Shown: piece by piece, positions 16,201 to 24,328 of the stretch
Position numbering within the stretch: position 1 is the first letter of the stretch
How the letters are laid out: each line of letters begins with the position of its first letter
NCBI GenBank assembly: GCA_035633755.1
Contig: DASQEH010000121.1
Location: 1-42,425, forward strand
Direction: 5' to 3'
From: DASQEH01 sp035633755
GTDB lineage: Bacteria > Actinomycetota > Actinomycetes > Propionibacteriales > Nocardioidaceae
DNA length: 42,425 bases
Made by a program: the position numbers and the translations under genes
The notes under the pieces: generated by a model
The model's input: the letters and a program-made list of their open reading frames with translations, nothing else
The model's database searches: none
What the model was told of the DNA's origin: nothing

Positions 16201-16216
16201 TCGCAATAATGCCGAC

Positions 16217-16648
16217 ATGGCTGACGTGGTCGAAGACATCATGACGCTCTGGCAACGACTGCCCGACACCGACGAGGAGGCGCGGGCGGCATTCGCTGAG
16301 CTCTACGCAGACCGGGTGCAGGTCAACGGCAACGAGCTGACCCTGGATGATCTGGTGGCCCGGGCGCGAGCGTTGCAGTCGGCGCTCGCGGACATAAGGC
16401 ACGAGATGATCGACCGAGTCGAGGTCGACGACAAGCTCGTTATCGCGTTCAAACTTCACGGCCGGCATACCGGCACGTTGAGGACGGCATTGGGCGAGGT
16501 CCCCGCAACGGGGAACGCCGTGTCGGTTCAGGGTATGGACATCCTGACCTTCTCGGACGGGAGGATCACGACGATCACGGTGCTTTCCGATGAACTGGGC
16601 ATGCTTTCGCAGGTGAGCCCTGTGAAGCTGCGGTCAGCCCTTGACTGA
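16217..16648 (+). CDS. SnoaL-like / NTF2-fold protein
   Basis: 143 residues with the alpha+beta cone of the NTF2/SnoaL superfamily: an N-terminal helix (DIMTLWQRLP), AFAELYADRVQVNG, then strands VEVDDKLVIAFKLHGRHTG, a loop EVPATGNAVSVQGMDILTFSDGRITTITVLSD and a short tail. The PATG...V.G.DI pattern with a final I-T-x-I strand is typical of SnoaL-type ester cyclases and related polyketide-cyclase-like proteins, whose real substrates are mostly unknown. ATG at 16217 follows AATAAT by six bases, so the message is probably leaderless. Stands alone; converges with the SRPBCC gene. Confidence 0.82.
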   Translation: MADVVEDIMTLWQRLPDTDEEARAAFAELYADRVQVNGNELTLDDLVARARALQSALADIRHEMIDRVEVDDKLVIAFKLHGRHTGTLRTALGEVPATGNAVSVQGMDILTFSDGRITTITVLSDELGMLSQVSPVKLRSALD

Positions 16649-16692
16649 GTACTCGTGTCAGCGGCGTGCCGTCTGGGGCCGGAGGAACAGGG

Positions 16693-16706
16693 GCCTGCCG
16701 ACAGGC
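16693..16706. terminator. Hairpin between convergent genes
   Basis: GCCTG-CCGA-CAGGC, a 5-bp stem with a tetraloop, between the SnoaL-like stop (16648) and the SRPBCC stop (16751). Weak, without T tract. Confidence 0.3.
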
Positions 16707-16750
16707 GAGGCGGGGCCCGGTACACATACCCGCTGCTCCACGGCGGAGCA

Positions 16751-17281
16751 TCACTGTGCTCTGATGCCGGCGCCTTGATCGGTTGTCGGGCTGGTCTGTG
16801 CGGAGGGCAGCTCTGTGCTCTGAGCCAGTCGTTCGAGGGTCGTGGTCATCCCTCGCCGTAGGTCAGTGCGGCGGTCCTTGAGGCCGTACAGCACGCCGAT
16901 GATGAACCAGCCGAGCAGGCCGACCGGCGTGCTCACCTCGTAGGACTCCGTCACGAGCGTGCCGGAGCCCTGCGGGGTGAACTGGTAGCGCCAAACCACG
17001 GTTCCAGCACCGAACTCGGTGCGCGCGAACGCGAACTCCCGCCCGCGGTCGGCCACGGTGACGACGGGCTTGTTGTGCCAGTCGGGACCTCGGCCGACGT
17101 GGTTGCGTGCCCTGAAGCGAGCCCCGACGGTGGGCCCGGTGGCTCCGTCGAGCCACTGGCAATCGACAACCTCGGGCGAGAGCTCGGGTGTCCGGGTGAC
17201 GTCGGCGACGAAGTCGTACAGCGCCTCGGGTGACGCCGCTATGTATCGGGACACTGTGTCGGTGGTCAGTTGTTGCCTCAT
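16751..17281 (-). CDS. SRPBCC-family (START-like) protein
   Basis: 176 residues. The ATG at 17281 overlaps the stop of the TetR gene by four bases. The first half follows the polyketide-cyclase/dehydrase pattern: RYIAASPEALYDFVADVTRTPELSP, then CQWLDGATGPTVGARFRARN, a common actinobacterial SRPBCC layout. Strands VVTVADRGREFAF and VWRYQFTPQGSGTLVTESYE follow, and the long C-terminal helix contains a hydrophobic stretch GLLGWFIIGVLYGL. The fold binds hydrophobic ligands; no catalytic function can be assigned. Coupled expression with the TetR regulator suggests that it handles the same ligand or stress. Confidence 0.87.
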   Translation of the reverse strand: MRQQLTTDTVSRYIAASPEALYDFVADVTRTPELSPEVVDCQWLDGATGPTVGARFRARNHVGRGPDWHNKPVVTVADRGREFAFARTEFGAGTVVWRYQFTPQGSGTLVTESYEVSTPVGLLGWFIIGVLYGLKDRRTDLRRGMTTTLERLAQSTELPSAQTSPTTDQGAGIRAQ

Positions 17282-17928
17282 GACCTTCCCTTCCTGTGCT
17301 GGTCGACGAACATGGCAAGAGCGCGGTCTGTGAGCGTGGTGAAGATCCCGTCGTCGTAGGACGCCTCGGGCTCGTTGGCTACCTGTTGGGAGCCGATGCC
17401 GGCCAGGATCGCTGTCAAGAGCCGCAGCGTCTCGTCTGAGTCGGCCGTCGCATCCAGGTCACCAGCATGCGCGGCGGCTCGCAGGTCCTCGCGGAAGCCC
17501 GCCACCATCTGTTCGGCCAGGGCGTACGACTCGGGGCTCGGGACGAATCCCGGTATGGGCCTCCAAAAAAGCAGTGGAGACAGACCAAGATTGAGCATCG
17601 ACCAGCGGACGATCGCGCGGCTGCCTGTCAGCAGCCGGTCGAGCCCGTGGTCGAGACCCTGCACGGACTCCTCGACATACTCCACCAGTCGTGCGTTACC
17701 CCGGGCGAAGAGCGCGTCGTAGATCGCGTGGAGGGAAGGGAAGTACTTGTACAGCGAGGGCGGTCGCATGCCTATGCGCCGAGCGACCTCGGAGACGGTC
17801 ACCGCGCCCGCTCCCTCGGCGGCGACGATGATCTCCGCGTGGTCGAGCGCTGCGTCGATGGTCACCTGTCGACGGGCCGCTACCCGATCGCCAGACCCTG
17901 CCTCGATTACGCTATACCCCGTAGCCAC
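17278..17928 (-). CDS. TetR/AcrR-family transcriptional regulator
   Basis: 216 residues from GTG at 17928. The helix-turn-helix reads AGAVTVSEVARRIGMRPPSLYKYFPSLHAIYDALF in parts, with the recognition helix RPPSLYKYF. The C-terminal domain has the WHG-like layout with long helices (SRAIVRWSMLNL, LFWRPIPGF). There is no ribosome site. The sequence TATAACTATT lies 9 bases before the GTG, so a leaderless transcript is likely. Repeated GGCTA half-sites cover this start and promoter, fitting autorepression. First gene of a two-gene unit with the SRPBCC protein. Confidence 0.92.
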   Translation of the reverse strand: MATGYSVIEAGSGDRVAARRQVTIDAALDHAEIIVAAEGAGAVTVSEVARRIGMRPPSLYKYFPSLHAIYDALFARGNARLVEYVEESVQGLDHGLDRLLTGSRAIVRWSMLNLGLSPLLFWRPIPGFVPSPESYALAEQMVAGFREDLRAAAHAGDLDATADSDETLRLLTAILAGIGSQQVANEPEASYDDGIFTTLTDRALAMFVDQHRKGRS

Positions 17929-17946
17929 AGGCTAATAGTTATAGCC
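17911..17946. promoter_or_regulatory. Array of GGCTA/TAGCC half-sites over the TetR promoter
   Basis: Half-sites lie at 17911-17914 (GCTA), 17922-17926 (TAGCC), 17930-17934 (GGCTA) and 17942-17946 (TAGCC). TAGCC-ACA-GGCTA (17922-17934) is a perfect palindrome over the start codon, and 17930-17946 forms a second, 17-bp imperfect one over the -10. Typical of an autoregulated TetR gene. Confidence 0.5.
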
Positions 17947-17954
17947 TTTGCTGC

Positions 17955-17978
17955 TTCCCGTCAATCCCTTGACGGGAA
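17955..17978. terminator. Perfect 10-bp hairpin after rpiA
   Basis: TTCCCGTCAA-TCCC-TTGACGGGAA, six bases after the RpiA stop (17984, minus strand). The stem is long and perfect but no T tract follows. On the minus strand its second arm also holds a TTGACG that could be the -35 of the TetR gene, so the terminator and the next promoter overlap. Confidence 0.55.
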
Positions 17979-17983
17979 ACTGG

Positions 17984-18787
17984 TCACCTCGCGGCATCGC
18001 TGAGGCCCGTAGGCGACGTGGCGAGGCGGCGGCCACGCGTGGTCGTGGTCGGGCGGGCGGCTGGAGCTGAGGCCGTCGGCATCACCGAGATCGTGCCCTC
18101 GGGGTCGGAGAAGATGACTTCGTCAGCCATCCCGGTGAACAAGCCGTTCTCGACCACACCGGGGATCCAGGTCAGCTCCCGGTCCAGCGCCAGGGGGTCG
18201 GTGATCGCGACCATGTGGGCATCCACGATGAAGTTGCCGCTGTCGGTCAGCACTGGGCCGTCGTCACCCGCGCGGCGCACCAGCCGCACTTCGGGGTAGC
18301 CGTGGTGTGCGAGCAACCGTGCGATGGACCGGGTGGTCGACTCCCAACCGTGCTGGACCACCTCGATCGGCAGCGGGAACCGACCCAACTGGTCAACGAG
18401 CTTCGTCGTATCAGCGACGCACACGTTGTAGTCGGCGGCGTCGGCGACGATGCGCTCCCACAGCAGGCACGCGCCGCCTCCCTTGATCATGTAGCCGTTG
18501 TGGTCGACCTCGTCCGGCCCATCGACGACCAGGTCGAGTCGGTCGAAGTCGTCGAACCCGATCAGCGGGATGTCGAGTGAGCGCGCGAGTGCGAGTGTGG
18601 ACGTCGACGTCGGCACACCCTTGATGTCCAGCCCCTTGGCGACTGCTTGCCCGACGGCGCGAACGAACCAGTGGCTCGTCGTCCCCGAGCCAAGCCCCAA
18701 GAGCATGCCAGGTTTCACATAGCGCTCAACGGCCGCGATGCCCACGTTCCTCTTCGCTCGGTCCTGCGGTGTTAGGTCCGTCGTCAA
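17984..18787 (-). CDS. rpiA: Ribose-5-phosphate isomerase A
   Basis: 267 residues, start ATG at 18787. Interconverts ribose 5-phosphate and ribulose 5-phosphate in the cytoplasm (non-oxidative pentose phosphate pathway). The phosphate loop GLGSGTTS (31-38) and the catalytic set are intact: Asp89, Asp92, Lys102 and Glu111, with the same spacing as Asp81, Asp84, Lys94 and Glu103 of the E. coli enzyme. GKxxxxLGxFPLPIEV and VTDSGNFIVD-like motifs follow. The last 30 residues (Ala/Pro/Thr/Arg) are an extension absent from most RpiA proteins. It is the last gene of the sugar operon, 128 bp after the kinase, so this is probably a pathway-dedicated copy rather than the housekeeping gene. Confidence 0.92.
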   Translation of the reverse strand: MTTDLTPQDRAKRNVGIAAVERYVKPGMLLGLGSGTTSHWFVRAVGQAVAKGLDIKGVPTSTSTLALARSLDIPLIGFDDFDRLDLVVDGPDEVDHNGYMIKGGGACLLWERIVADAADYNVCVADTTKLVDQLGRFPLPIEVVQHGWESTTRSIARLLAHHGYPEVRLVRRAGDDGPVLTDSGNFIVDAHMVAITDPLALDRELTWIPGVVENGLFTGMADEVIFSDPEGTISVMPTASAPAARPTTTTRGRRLATSPTGLSDAAR

Positions 18788-18915
18788 CGATTCGCCTTCT
18801 CCCTCGGTGGTGGACAGGTCGGCACATCAGGTAGCGAGTCCACGAGCGTCCCATCGAGGTGGCACACCACTTCTCTCATGAGGTGTGGCGTCCACACATC
18901 GCCAGCCCCACCGGC

Positions 18916-20433
18916 TCAGGCGTCCGTGTTGAGCGACCCGACCAACTGGTAGACCTTCTCCTGGGCGTCGAAGAGCGCCCGGTGCGCCTCGAAGACGACG
19001 TCGTAGCGTTTGCTCGCGTCGTTGTCGGCTGTGTAGGTGTCCTCGACCTCGATCTGCTGCAAGGCGGCACTGAGGTCGGGCCAGACGCCGGCACCCACGC
19101 CAGCGGTGAGCGCGGCACCGTACGCGCCGCCTTCGGAGGCCCCGGTCACCGTGACCACGTCCCGGCCGAGCACGTCGGCGAGCGTCTGCAGCCACAGCGG
19201 CTCATTGGTCGCGCCGCCGGACGCGATGATCCGGTCGGTCTGCAGACCGGCCTCGAGGCAGACTTCGAGGATCTCGCGCATGTTCAACAAGACGCCCTCG
19301 ATGACGGCGCGAGAGATGTGGCCGACGTGGTGGAACTGGCTGAGCCCGACCAACGAGGCGCTGGCGTCCGGCGCAACATGGGGTGAGCGCTCGCCGAGCA
19401 GGTAGGGCAGGAACAGCACGCCCTGAGCGCCTGGCTCGATGTCGCGCGCCAGATCGACCAAGCGCTGGAAGGTCAGCTTCTCGGAGTCGTTCAGCGGCGA
19501 CAGCGCGTCGCGGAGCCACTGGAACGCGCCTCCCGCGCCGAGCGAGACCCCCATGATGTGCCACCGGCCGGGCTCGTTGCCGCAGGAGACCTGAACACGA
19601 CCACCTGGGTTGTCGGGACAGTGCGACAACCCACCGGCGACGATGCCGGCAGTTCCGATGGTGAAGCCCGCTGAGCCTTCCTCGATGAGGCCCATGGAGG
19701 TGGTCTGGATGACTGCGTCTCCCCCGCCGCCGTAGACCGGCGTCGAGGAGGGCAATCCCCATTGCGACGCCAGCTCGGACGACAGTGTCCCGGTCTGGTC
19801 CGTGGACTCGACCACGTCGGGCAGCAGCGCGGGGTCGATGCCGATCTTGCCGAGAAGCTCGGTGGACCAACGCCTGTTCTCCACGTCGAACAGGCCCGTG
19901 CCCGAGGCGTCGGATACCTCCGTGGCGAAGACGCCGGTCATCCGATAGCGCAGGTAGTCCTTGGGGTTGAGCAGCCGAGCCATCTTCGCGTAGTTGTCGG
20001 GCTCGTGGTCGCGCAGCCAGATGATCTTGCCGCCGGTGAAACCCGGCAGCATCCGGTTGCGTGTCATCCGGAGCAGCTCGTCGAGGCCCCCGGCCTGGTC
20101 GGTGATCCAGTCGCACTCGGCGGCGGCCCGCTGGTCGTTCCAGAGGATTGCCGGGCGGATCACCTCTCCGTCGGCGTCCAGCGCAGTGAGCCCATGCATC
20201 TGTCCGCACAGCCCGATTCCCTTGACCTCCTGGCCCTTCTCGGGCAGCTGGGAAGTCAGATCGGTCATCGCTTCGCCGAGGGCGCTCCACCAGAGGTCCG
20301 GCTCCTGCTCGGCCCACCCCGGCCGCAGGTTGATCATCGGGTAGTCGCGGCTGGCCTTGGCGACCACCCGCCCCGAGTCGTCGACGGCGATGATCTTGCA
20401 GGTAGAGGTACCGAGGTCGAGACCGATCAGCAT
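18916..20433 (-). CDS. xylB: FGGY carbohydrate kinase, xylulokinase-like
   Basis: 505 residues, start ATG at 20433 with GGAG upstream. Phosphorylates a pentulose, most likely D-xylulose, with ATP. The N-terminal sugar-binding half starts with the phosphate loop GLDLGTSTCK, then has GLCGQMHGL (74-82), ILWNDQR (97-102) and NPKDYLRYRMTG, all xylulokinase hallmarks. The catalytic base is Asp239 in YGGGGDA. The C-terminal half has FLPYLLGERSPH and the ASGGATNEPLW adenosine motif. It sits between the aldehyde dehydrogenase and RpiA; kinase plus RpiA would feed pentulose phosphates into the pentose phosphate pathway. Exact sugar specificity is not certain, as ribulose, xylulose and rarer ketoses share this fold. 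Confidence 0.9.
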   Translation of the reverse strand: MLIGLDLGTSTCKIIAVDDSGRVVAKASRDYPMINLRPGWAEQEPDLWWSALGEAMTDLTSQLPEKGQEVKGIGLCGQMHGLTALDADGEVIRPAILWNDQRAAAECDWITDQAGGLDELLRMTRNRMLPGFTGGKIIWLRDHEPDNYAKMARLLNPKDYLRYRMTGVFATEVSDASGTGLFDVENRRWSTELLGKIGIDPALLPDVVESTDQTGTLSSELASQWGLPSSTPVYGGGGDAVIQTTSMGLIEEGSAGFTIGTAGIVAGGLSHCPDNPGGRVQVSCGNEPGRWHIMGVSLGAGGAFQWLRDALSPLNDSEKLTFQRLVDLARDIEPGAQGVLFLPYLLGERSPHVAPDASASLVGLSQFHHVGHISRAVIEGVLLNMREILEVCLEAGLQTDRIIASGGATNEPLWLQTLADVLGRDVVTVTGASEGGAYGAALTAGVGAGVWPDLSAALQQIEVEDTYTADNDASKRYDVVFEAHRALFDAQEKVYQLVGSLNTDA

Positions 20434-20460
20434 GGGAGGACTCCTTTGTGCGCTGGTGGA

Positions 20461-20539
20461 TGAGGCGTCGGGCTGAGCAGGTGAAGCGCGGATAGGGCTG
20501 ATGAGGCTTGGGACTGTTTCGGTGAGGCGTAAGGCTGAG
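20461..20539. repeat. Three degenerate copies of a TGAGGC-N4-CTGAG motif
   Basis: Copies start at 20461 (TGAGGCGTCGGGCTGAG), 20502 (TGAGGCTTGGGACTG) and 20523 (TGAGGCGTAAGGCTGAG), spaced 41 and 21 bp, close to multiples of the DNA helical turn. They lie in the 149-bp gap before the kinase gene. They could be regulator sites or a structured leader; no clear promoter is seen with them. Confidence 0.35.
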
Positions 20540-20582
20540 GTAGCGAGGTGGTCATCACGGGGAACACGAGCGTTGCCAGGGG

Positions 20583-22019
20583 CTACCGGGAGTGCGAGTG
20601 ACGGATGCGGATGTGCTTGAGCTGGAGGTACCCCTCGAGCCCTTCGCGGCCGTGCTCGTAGCCGAAGCCAGACTCGCGACGCCCTCCGTAGGGCGCGTTG
20701 ATGATGCCGGCGTCGACGTTGTTGATGGCGACGTTGCCGAAGTCGAGACGGGCGGCGTAGCGCATCGTCTCGCTGAGCTCCTGCGTGTAGAAGTACGCCG
20801 CCAGGCCGCCGGGGACTGAGTTGGCGTGCTCGACGGCGTCGTCGATCGAGGCGCAGGTCGCGATGCCGACCGCCGGGCCGAACGTCTCCTCGGTCATGAT
20901 CAGCGAGTCGAGCGGTGCGTCGGCGACCACAGCCGGGTTGAGGAACAGTCCGCCCGCGGGGTGCGGGTCGTTGCCGGTGAGGACCCGGGCGCCCCGCTCT
21001 CGCGCATCGGCGACATGAGCCGTCGTACGGTCGCGGATCTCGTCCATCGCGACCGGTCCGACGTCGGCCTTGGGGTCGGTGTACCCGTCCCCGACCGTGA
21101 GCTTCTCCGTGATGGCGACCACCCGGTCGGTGAACGCGTCGGCCACCTCTTCCTCGACGTAGATCCTGTTGATGGCGATGCAGATCTGACCGGCGTTGCG
21201 GAACGACCGGCGGACGGCGCCTTGCGCCGCCTCGTCCAGGTCGGCGTGCCTTGAGACGATCATCGGGCAGCTGCCGCCCAGCTCCATCGTCAGCCGGGTG
21301 ACCCCTTGCACGGTGTGGAAGAGCTTCTGCCCGGTGGCGATCGAGCCGGTGAAGGCGAGCTTGGCGATGTCACGATGCCCGGCGAGCAGCCGACCGACCT
21401 CGCCTGCGCCGTACACGACGTTGACCACACCAGGCGGGAAGCCGGCATCGCGGATGCACTCCATCAGGATCTGCGCAGCCCCCGGCGTGTACTCCGACGG
21501 TTTGAAGACCACGGTGCAGCCGGCGCCCACCGCGCCGCCGAGCTTCCAGCCGAGCAGCTCGACCGGGTAGTTCCACGGCGTGATGGCCGCGACCGGACCG
21601 ACCGGCTCGCGAGCGACGACGCTCAGGAAGTCGTTGCTCTCGTTGGGGATGGTCTCGCCATGGATGCGCTCGGCCTCTTCGCCGTAGTAGCGCATGGCCT
21701 GCACGAACTTGCGCACCTCGCCGCGTGCTTCGTCGAGCGGCTTGCCCAGCTCCAGAGTCATGCTCGTCGCCAGGTCGTCGAGGCGCTCCAAGGCGATCCC
21801 GGCGAAGTCGCGGAGCAACCGTCCGCGCTCGAAGCCCGTGCTGGAACGCCAGGTCGCGAACGCCGCAACCGCCGCGGCGACGGCGTCGTCGACGGTCGCC
21901 TCGTCAGCGAGGTCGGCGGTCGCCACCACCTCTCCGGTCGCCGGGTTGCGACGCTCGAAGCGGTCGGCTCCGTTGCTGCGGAACTCGCCGTTGATGAACG
22001 AGGAGCAGTGCAGGGTCAT
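20583..22019 (-). CDS. NAD(P)-dependent aldehyde dehydrogenase
   Basis: 478 residues, start ATG at 22019 with AAGGA upstream, nine bases after the preceding stop. Oxidises an aldehyde to the acid. Catalytic residues are all present: Asn150 in ITPWN, Glu246 in MELGGS, Cys280 in NAGQICI; the nucleotide region has FKPSEYTPGAA and FTGSIATG. The last 25 residues form the usual oligomerisation tail. Closest in feel to succinate-semialdehyde, lactaldehyde and alpha-ketoglutarate-semialdehyde dehydrogenases. Next to a FAH-family protein of the 2-keto-3-deoxy-pentonate dehydratase type, the semialdehyde of 2-oxoglutarate is the substrate I would test first; that is inference. Confidence 0.93.
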   Translation of the reverse strand: MTLHCSSFINGEFRSNGADRFERRNPATGEVVATADLADEATVDDAVAAAVAAFATWRSSTGFERGRLLRDFAGIALERLDDLATSMTLELGKPLDEARGEVRKFVQAMRYYGEEAERIHGETIPNESNDFLSVVAREPVGPVAAITPWNYPVELLGWKLGGAVGAGCTVVFKPSEYTPGAAQILMECIRDAGFPPGVVNVVYGAGEVGRLLAGHRDIAKLAFTGSIATGQKLFHTVQGVTRLTMELGGSCPMIVSRHADLDEAAQGAVRRSFRNAGQICIAINRIYVEEEVADAFTDRVVAITEKLTVGDGYTDPKADVGPVAMDEIRDRTTAHVADARERGARVLTGNDPHPAGGLFLNPAVVADAPLDSLIMTEETFGPAVGIATCASIDDAVEHANSVPGGLAAYFYTQELSETMRYAARLDFGNVAINNVDAGIINAPYGGRRESGFGYEHGREGLEGYLQLKHIRIRHSHSR

Positions 22020-22027
22020 GGGTGTCC

Positions 22028-23026
22028 TTAGGCGTTGGAGGCGCGGTCGGGAAGGGGGACGGGAGAGCGCAGCGGCTCGCCACGCAGCACCCGTCGACCT
22101 TCGTCCACGGCGAGAGTCTGCAACCTTTCCATGGACTCTGCCGAGTAGAAGGCCACGTGCGGGGTGAGGATGACGTTGTCGCGGGTCCGAAGCGTCGAGT
22201 CGGGCGGCAGCGGCTCCGGCTCGGTCACGTCGAGCGCGGCGCCGGCGACGCGGCCCGAGTCCAGTGCCCGCACCAACGCGTCGGTGTCGATGAGCCCTCC
22301 TCGGGCGGTGTTGACGACGAAGGCGCCGTCGCGCATCCTCGCGAAGGCGTCGTCGTCGAGGAGGTGCTTGGTCTGGGCGGTCAGGGGCGCGTGCAGCGAG
22401 ATGACGTCGCTCTCTGCGAACAGCTCGTCGTTGCCCACCAACCGGATGCCCTGGGACGCGAGCGGGGCCTCGTCGGCGAACGGGTCGGCAGCGATCACCC
22501 GCAGCCCGAACGCTTGAAGCCGAGTGGCCGTGAGCTGCGCGATACGCCCGGCGCCGACCAGACCAACGGTGAGGCTCTCCAGGCTGCGCACCGGACCGAA
22601 CTCGTCGGCGCCTGGTTCGGCTCCTTCGTGCATCCGCCGGTCGAACTGGGGCACGTGTCGAACCAGCATCCCTGTCAGCAGTGCCGCGTGGTCGGCCACG
22701 ACGTTGGCGCCGTAGTCGGGGACGTTGGCCACCCGAAGGCCGAGTTCGGCAGCAGCCGCCAGGTCGACGTTGTCCACACCGACGCCGTACCGGATGACCA
22801 CCGCGCCCGGCGACGTGAGGCTGAGTAGGTCGCGGCCCAGTGGGGCGAAGTTGGTGAAGATGACATTGGCATTCTTCAGGCACTCGTCGAGGTCGAGCCC
22901 GTCGGCGCAGCTGTTGTAGGTCGCCCCGAACTCGTCGGCGAGGGCACGCTCCAAGTGTTCGCGGGGAAGGGCGGTGTCGGTGACCGCGACGACCTGAGCC
23001 GCTGCGGAGCCTTCGGCCGAGCTCAT
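22028..23026 (-). CDS. D-2-hydroxyacid dehydrogenase (PGDH/CtBP-like)
   Basis: 332 residues. The ATG at 23026 overlaps the stop of the FAH gene by four bases. NAD-dependent oxidoreductase interconverting 2-hydroxy and 2-keto acids. The Rossmann motif is GAGRIA (158-163), and the catalytic trio Arg242 (NTARGG), Glu269 (DVTEPEP) and His290 (TPHVAF) is intact. The N-terminal substrate domain has RYGVGVDNVDLAAAAELG, where the usual VGxDN signature lies. There is no C-terminal ACT domain, so it is not a typical serine-pathway PGDH. In this operon it could act on a sugar-derived 2-keto acid, for example reducing glyoxylate or a keto-deoxy acid. Confidence 0.92.
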   Translation of the reverse strand: MSSAEGSAAAQVVAVTDTALPREHLERALADEFGATYNSCADGLDLDECLKNANVIFTNFAPLGRDLLSLTSPGAVVIRYGVGVDNVDLAAAAELGLRVANVPDYGANVVADHAALLTGMLVRHVPQFDRRMHEGAEPGADEFGPVRSLESLTVGLVGAGRIAQLTATRLQAFGLRVIAADPFADEAPLASQGIRLVGNDELFAESDVISLHAPLTAQTKHLLDDDAFARMRDGAFVVNTARGGLIDTDALVRALDSGRVAGAALDVTEPEPLPPDSTLRTRDNVILTPHVAFYSAESMERLQTLAVDEGRRVLRGEPLRSPVPLPDRASNA

Positions 23027-24258
23027 GACGGGAACGCCTCATGCTTCGCCTCGGCCGACGAGTTGAGGCTGGCCATCAGGTCACGGATACCGAAGTCCCA
23101 CCGGGGAGCCGACTCGCTGGAGGTCACCCGGTTGACGAGGGTGCCGAGGTCGGGCGAGCTGATCGACACGAGGTCGCCCTCGTGATGGGTGAAGCCCATG
23201 CCGTCGGCGTCGCGGTCCTTGGTGGGCGCGAACGGCGTACCGCAGAACAGGACCAGTCCGTCGGGGTACTGGTGGGCGCGGTTGACGGTTGCAGCGATCA
23301 GATGCCGCACCGATCGGGAGATCTGCGACTGGGGTGCCGTTGCCTCGAGCTCGAAGCCGTCCTCGCCGTCGATGCGCATCGTGATGGTGGTGTTGGCGGC
23401 GTCCTCCAGACTGAAGCCATCGTCGAACAACCGGATGAACGGGCCGATGCTCCCCGAGGCGTTGTTGTCCTTGGCGAGCGGGAGCAGCAGTGCGCTGGCC
23501 CCTTCGATGTCGCGGAGGTTGGCGTCGTTGCCCAACGTCGCGCCGCGGGCCTGTCCGAGGCTGTCGACGACCAGGACCAGCTCCGGCTCGGGGTTGTTCC
23601 ATGAGGAGATACTCGCGATGCCCACATCCGAGCCGTGACCGACGCTCGACAGGACAGCCCCCTTGGTGAAGACCTCGGGATATGTCCCCAGGCCGACTTG
23701 CAGGTACTGAGACCACAGGCCGTTCTCGCGCAGGACCTCGAGGACGGCGAGCGCAGCATCGGAGCCGGGCTCGATGTTTGCGATCGAGGACCCGATGCTC
23801 TCACCGAGCTGTGCGCGGATCTCTGCGGCCCGGGTAGGGTCGCCGCCCACCCGTTCCTCGATCACCCGCTCGACCATGCTCTCGACGAACGTCACTCCCG
23901 CTGCCTTCAGCACTTGGAGGTCGACCGGGGACAGCAGGATGGTCTGCTCGATCTCGACCGCCGCGTCGTGCCCCCGGCGCCTGTCGGCCTCACTGACGGT
24001 GGCCCGCAGGACGTCGGCGAGCACCCAGCTCCGCGTCCGGTCCGACGCTTGGTCCAGGACAGTGCCGACGTCCCGACTAGGGTTGTCGCGCTCCACCAGA
24101 TCGGCCATGGTGGGCCCGAGGGTCGTCACGTCGAACAGCCGGCCATCACGGACCGCAACGAGCCGTGGCCCTGCCCCCGGCAACCAGACGCGCCCCACCA
24201 AGGTGGCGGTCGCTTGTGTCGGTACGACGGTCTCGGTACGGACTCGGGGGTCGGACAT
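23023..24258 (-). CDS. Fumarylacetoacetate-hydrolase-family protein (2-keto-3-deoxy-pentonate-dehydratase type)
   Basis: 411 residues, start ATG at 24258 with GAGGAG upstream; first gene of the sugar operon. The N-terminal 130 residues (LVGRVWLPG...RLFDVTTLGPTMADLVE) are characteristic of the long FAH subgroup that includes XylX, the 2-keto-3-deoxy-xylonate dehydratase of the Weimberg pathway. The C-terminal FAH domain has the metal motif NPEPELVLVVDS (Glu224, Glu226) and GNDANLRDIEG (Asp245). The product of such a dehydratase is alpha-ketoglutarate semialdehyde, which the aldehyde dehydrogenase two genes on could oxidise. Other FAH-family reactions (hydrolysis, decarboxylation) cannot be excluded. 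No sugar-acid dehydratase, lactonase or transporter of the upper pathway is in the window. Confidence 0.85.
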   Translation of the reverse strand: MSDPRVRTETVVPTQATATLVGRVWLPGAGPRLVAVRDGRLFDVTTLGPTMADLVERDNPSRDVGTVLDQASDRTRSWVLADVLRATVSEADRRRGHDAAVEIEQTILLSPVDLQVLKAAGVTFVESMVERVIEERVGGDPTRAAEIRAQLGESIGSSIANIEPGSDAALAVLEVLRENGLWSQYLQVGLGTYPEVFTKGAVLSSVGHGSDVGIASISSWNNPEPELVLVVDSLGQARGATLGNDANLRDIEGASALLLPLAKDNNASGSIGPFIRLFDDGFSLEDAANTTITMRIDGEDGFELEATAPQSQISRSVRHLIAATVNRAHQYPDGLVLFCGTPFAPTKDRDADGMGFTHHEGDLVSISSPDLGTLVNRVTSSESAPRWDFGIRDLMASLNSSAEAKHEAFPS

Positions 24259-24328
24259 GACCTCTGCTCCTCAGGAAGAATGGCCAATGGCGAACGGCGA
24301 CGCCACAACAGCCAACGCGAGTGATCAT

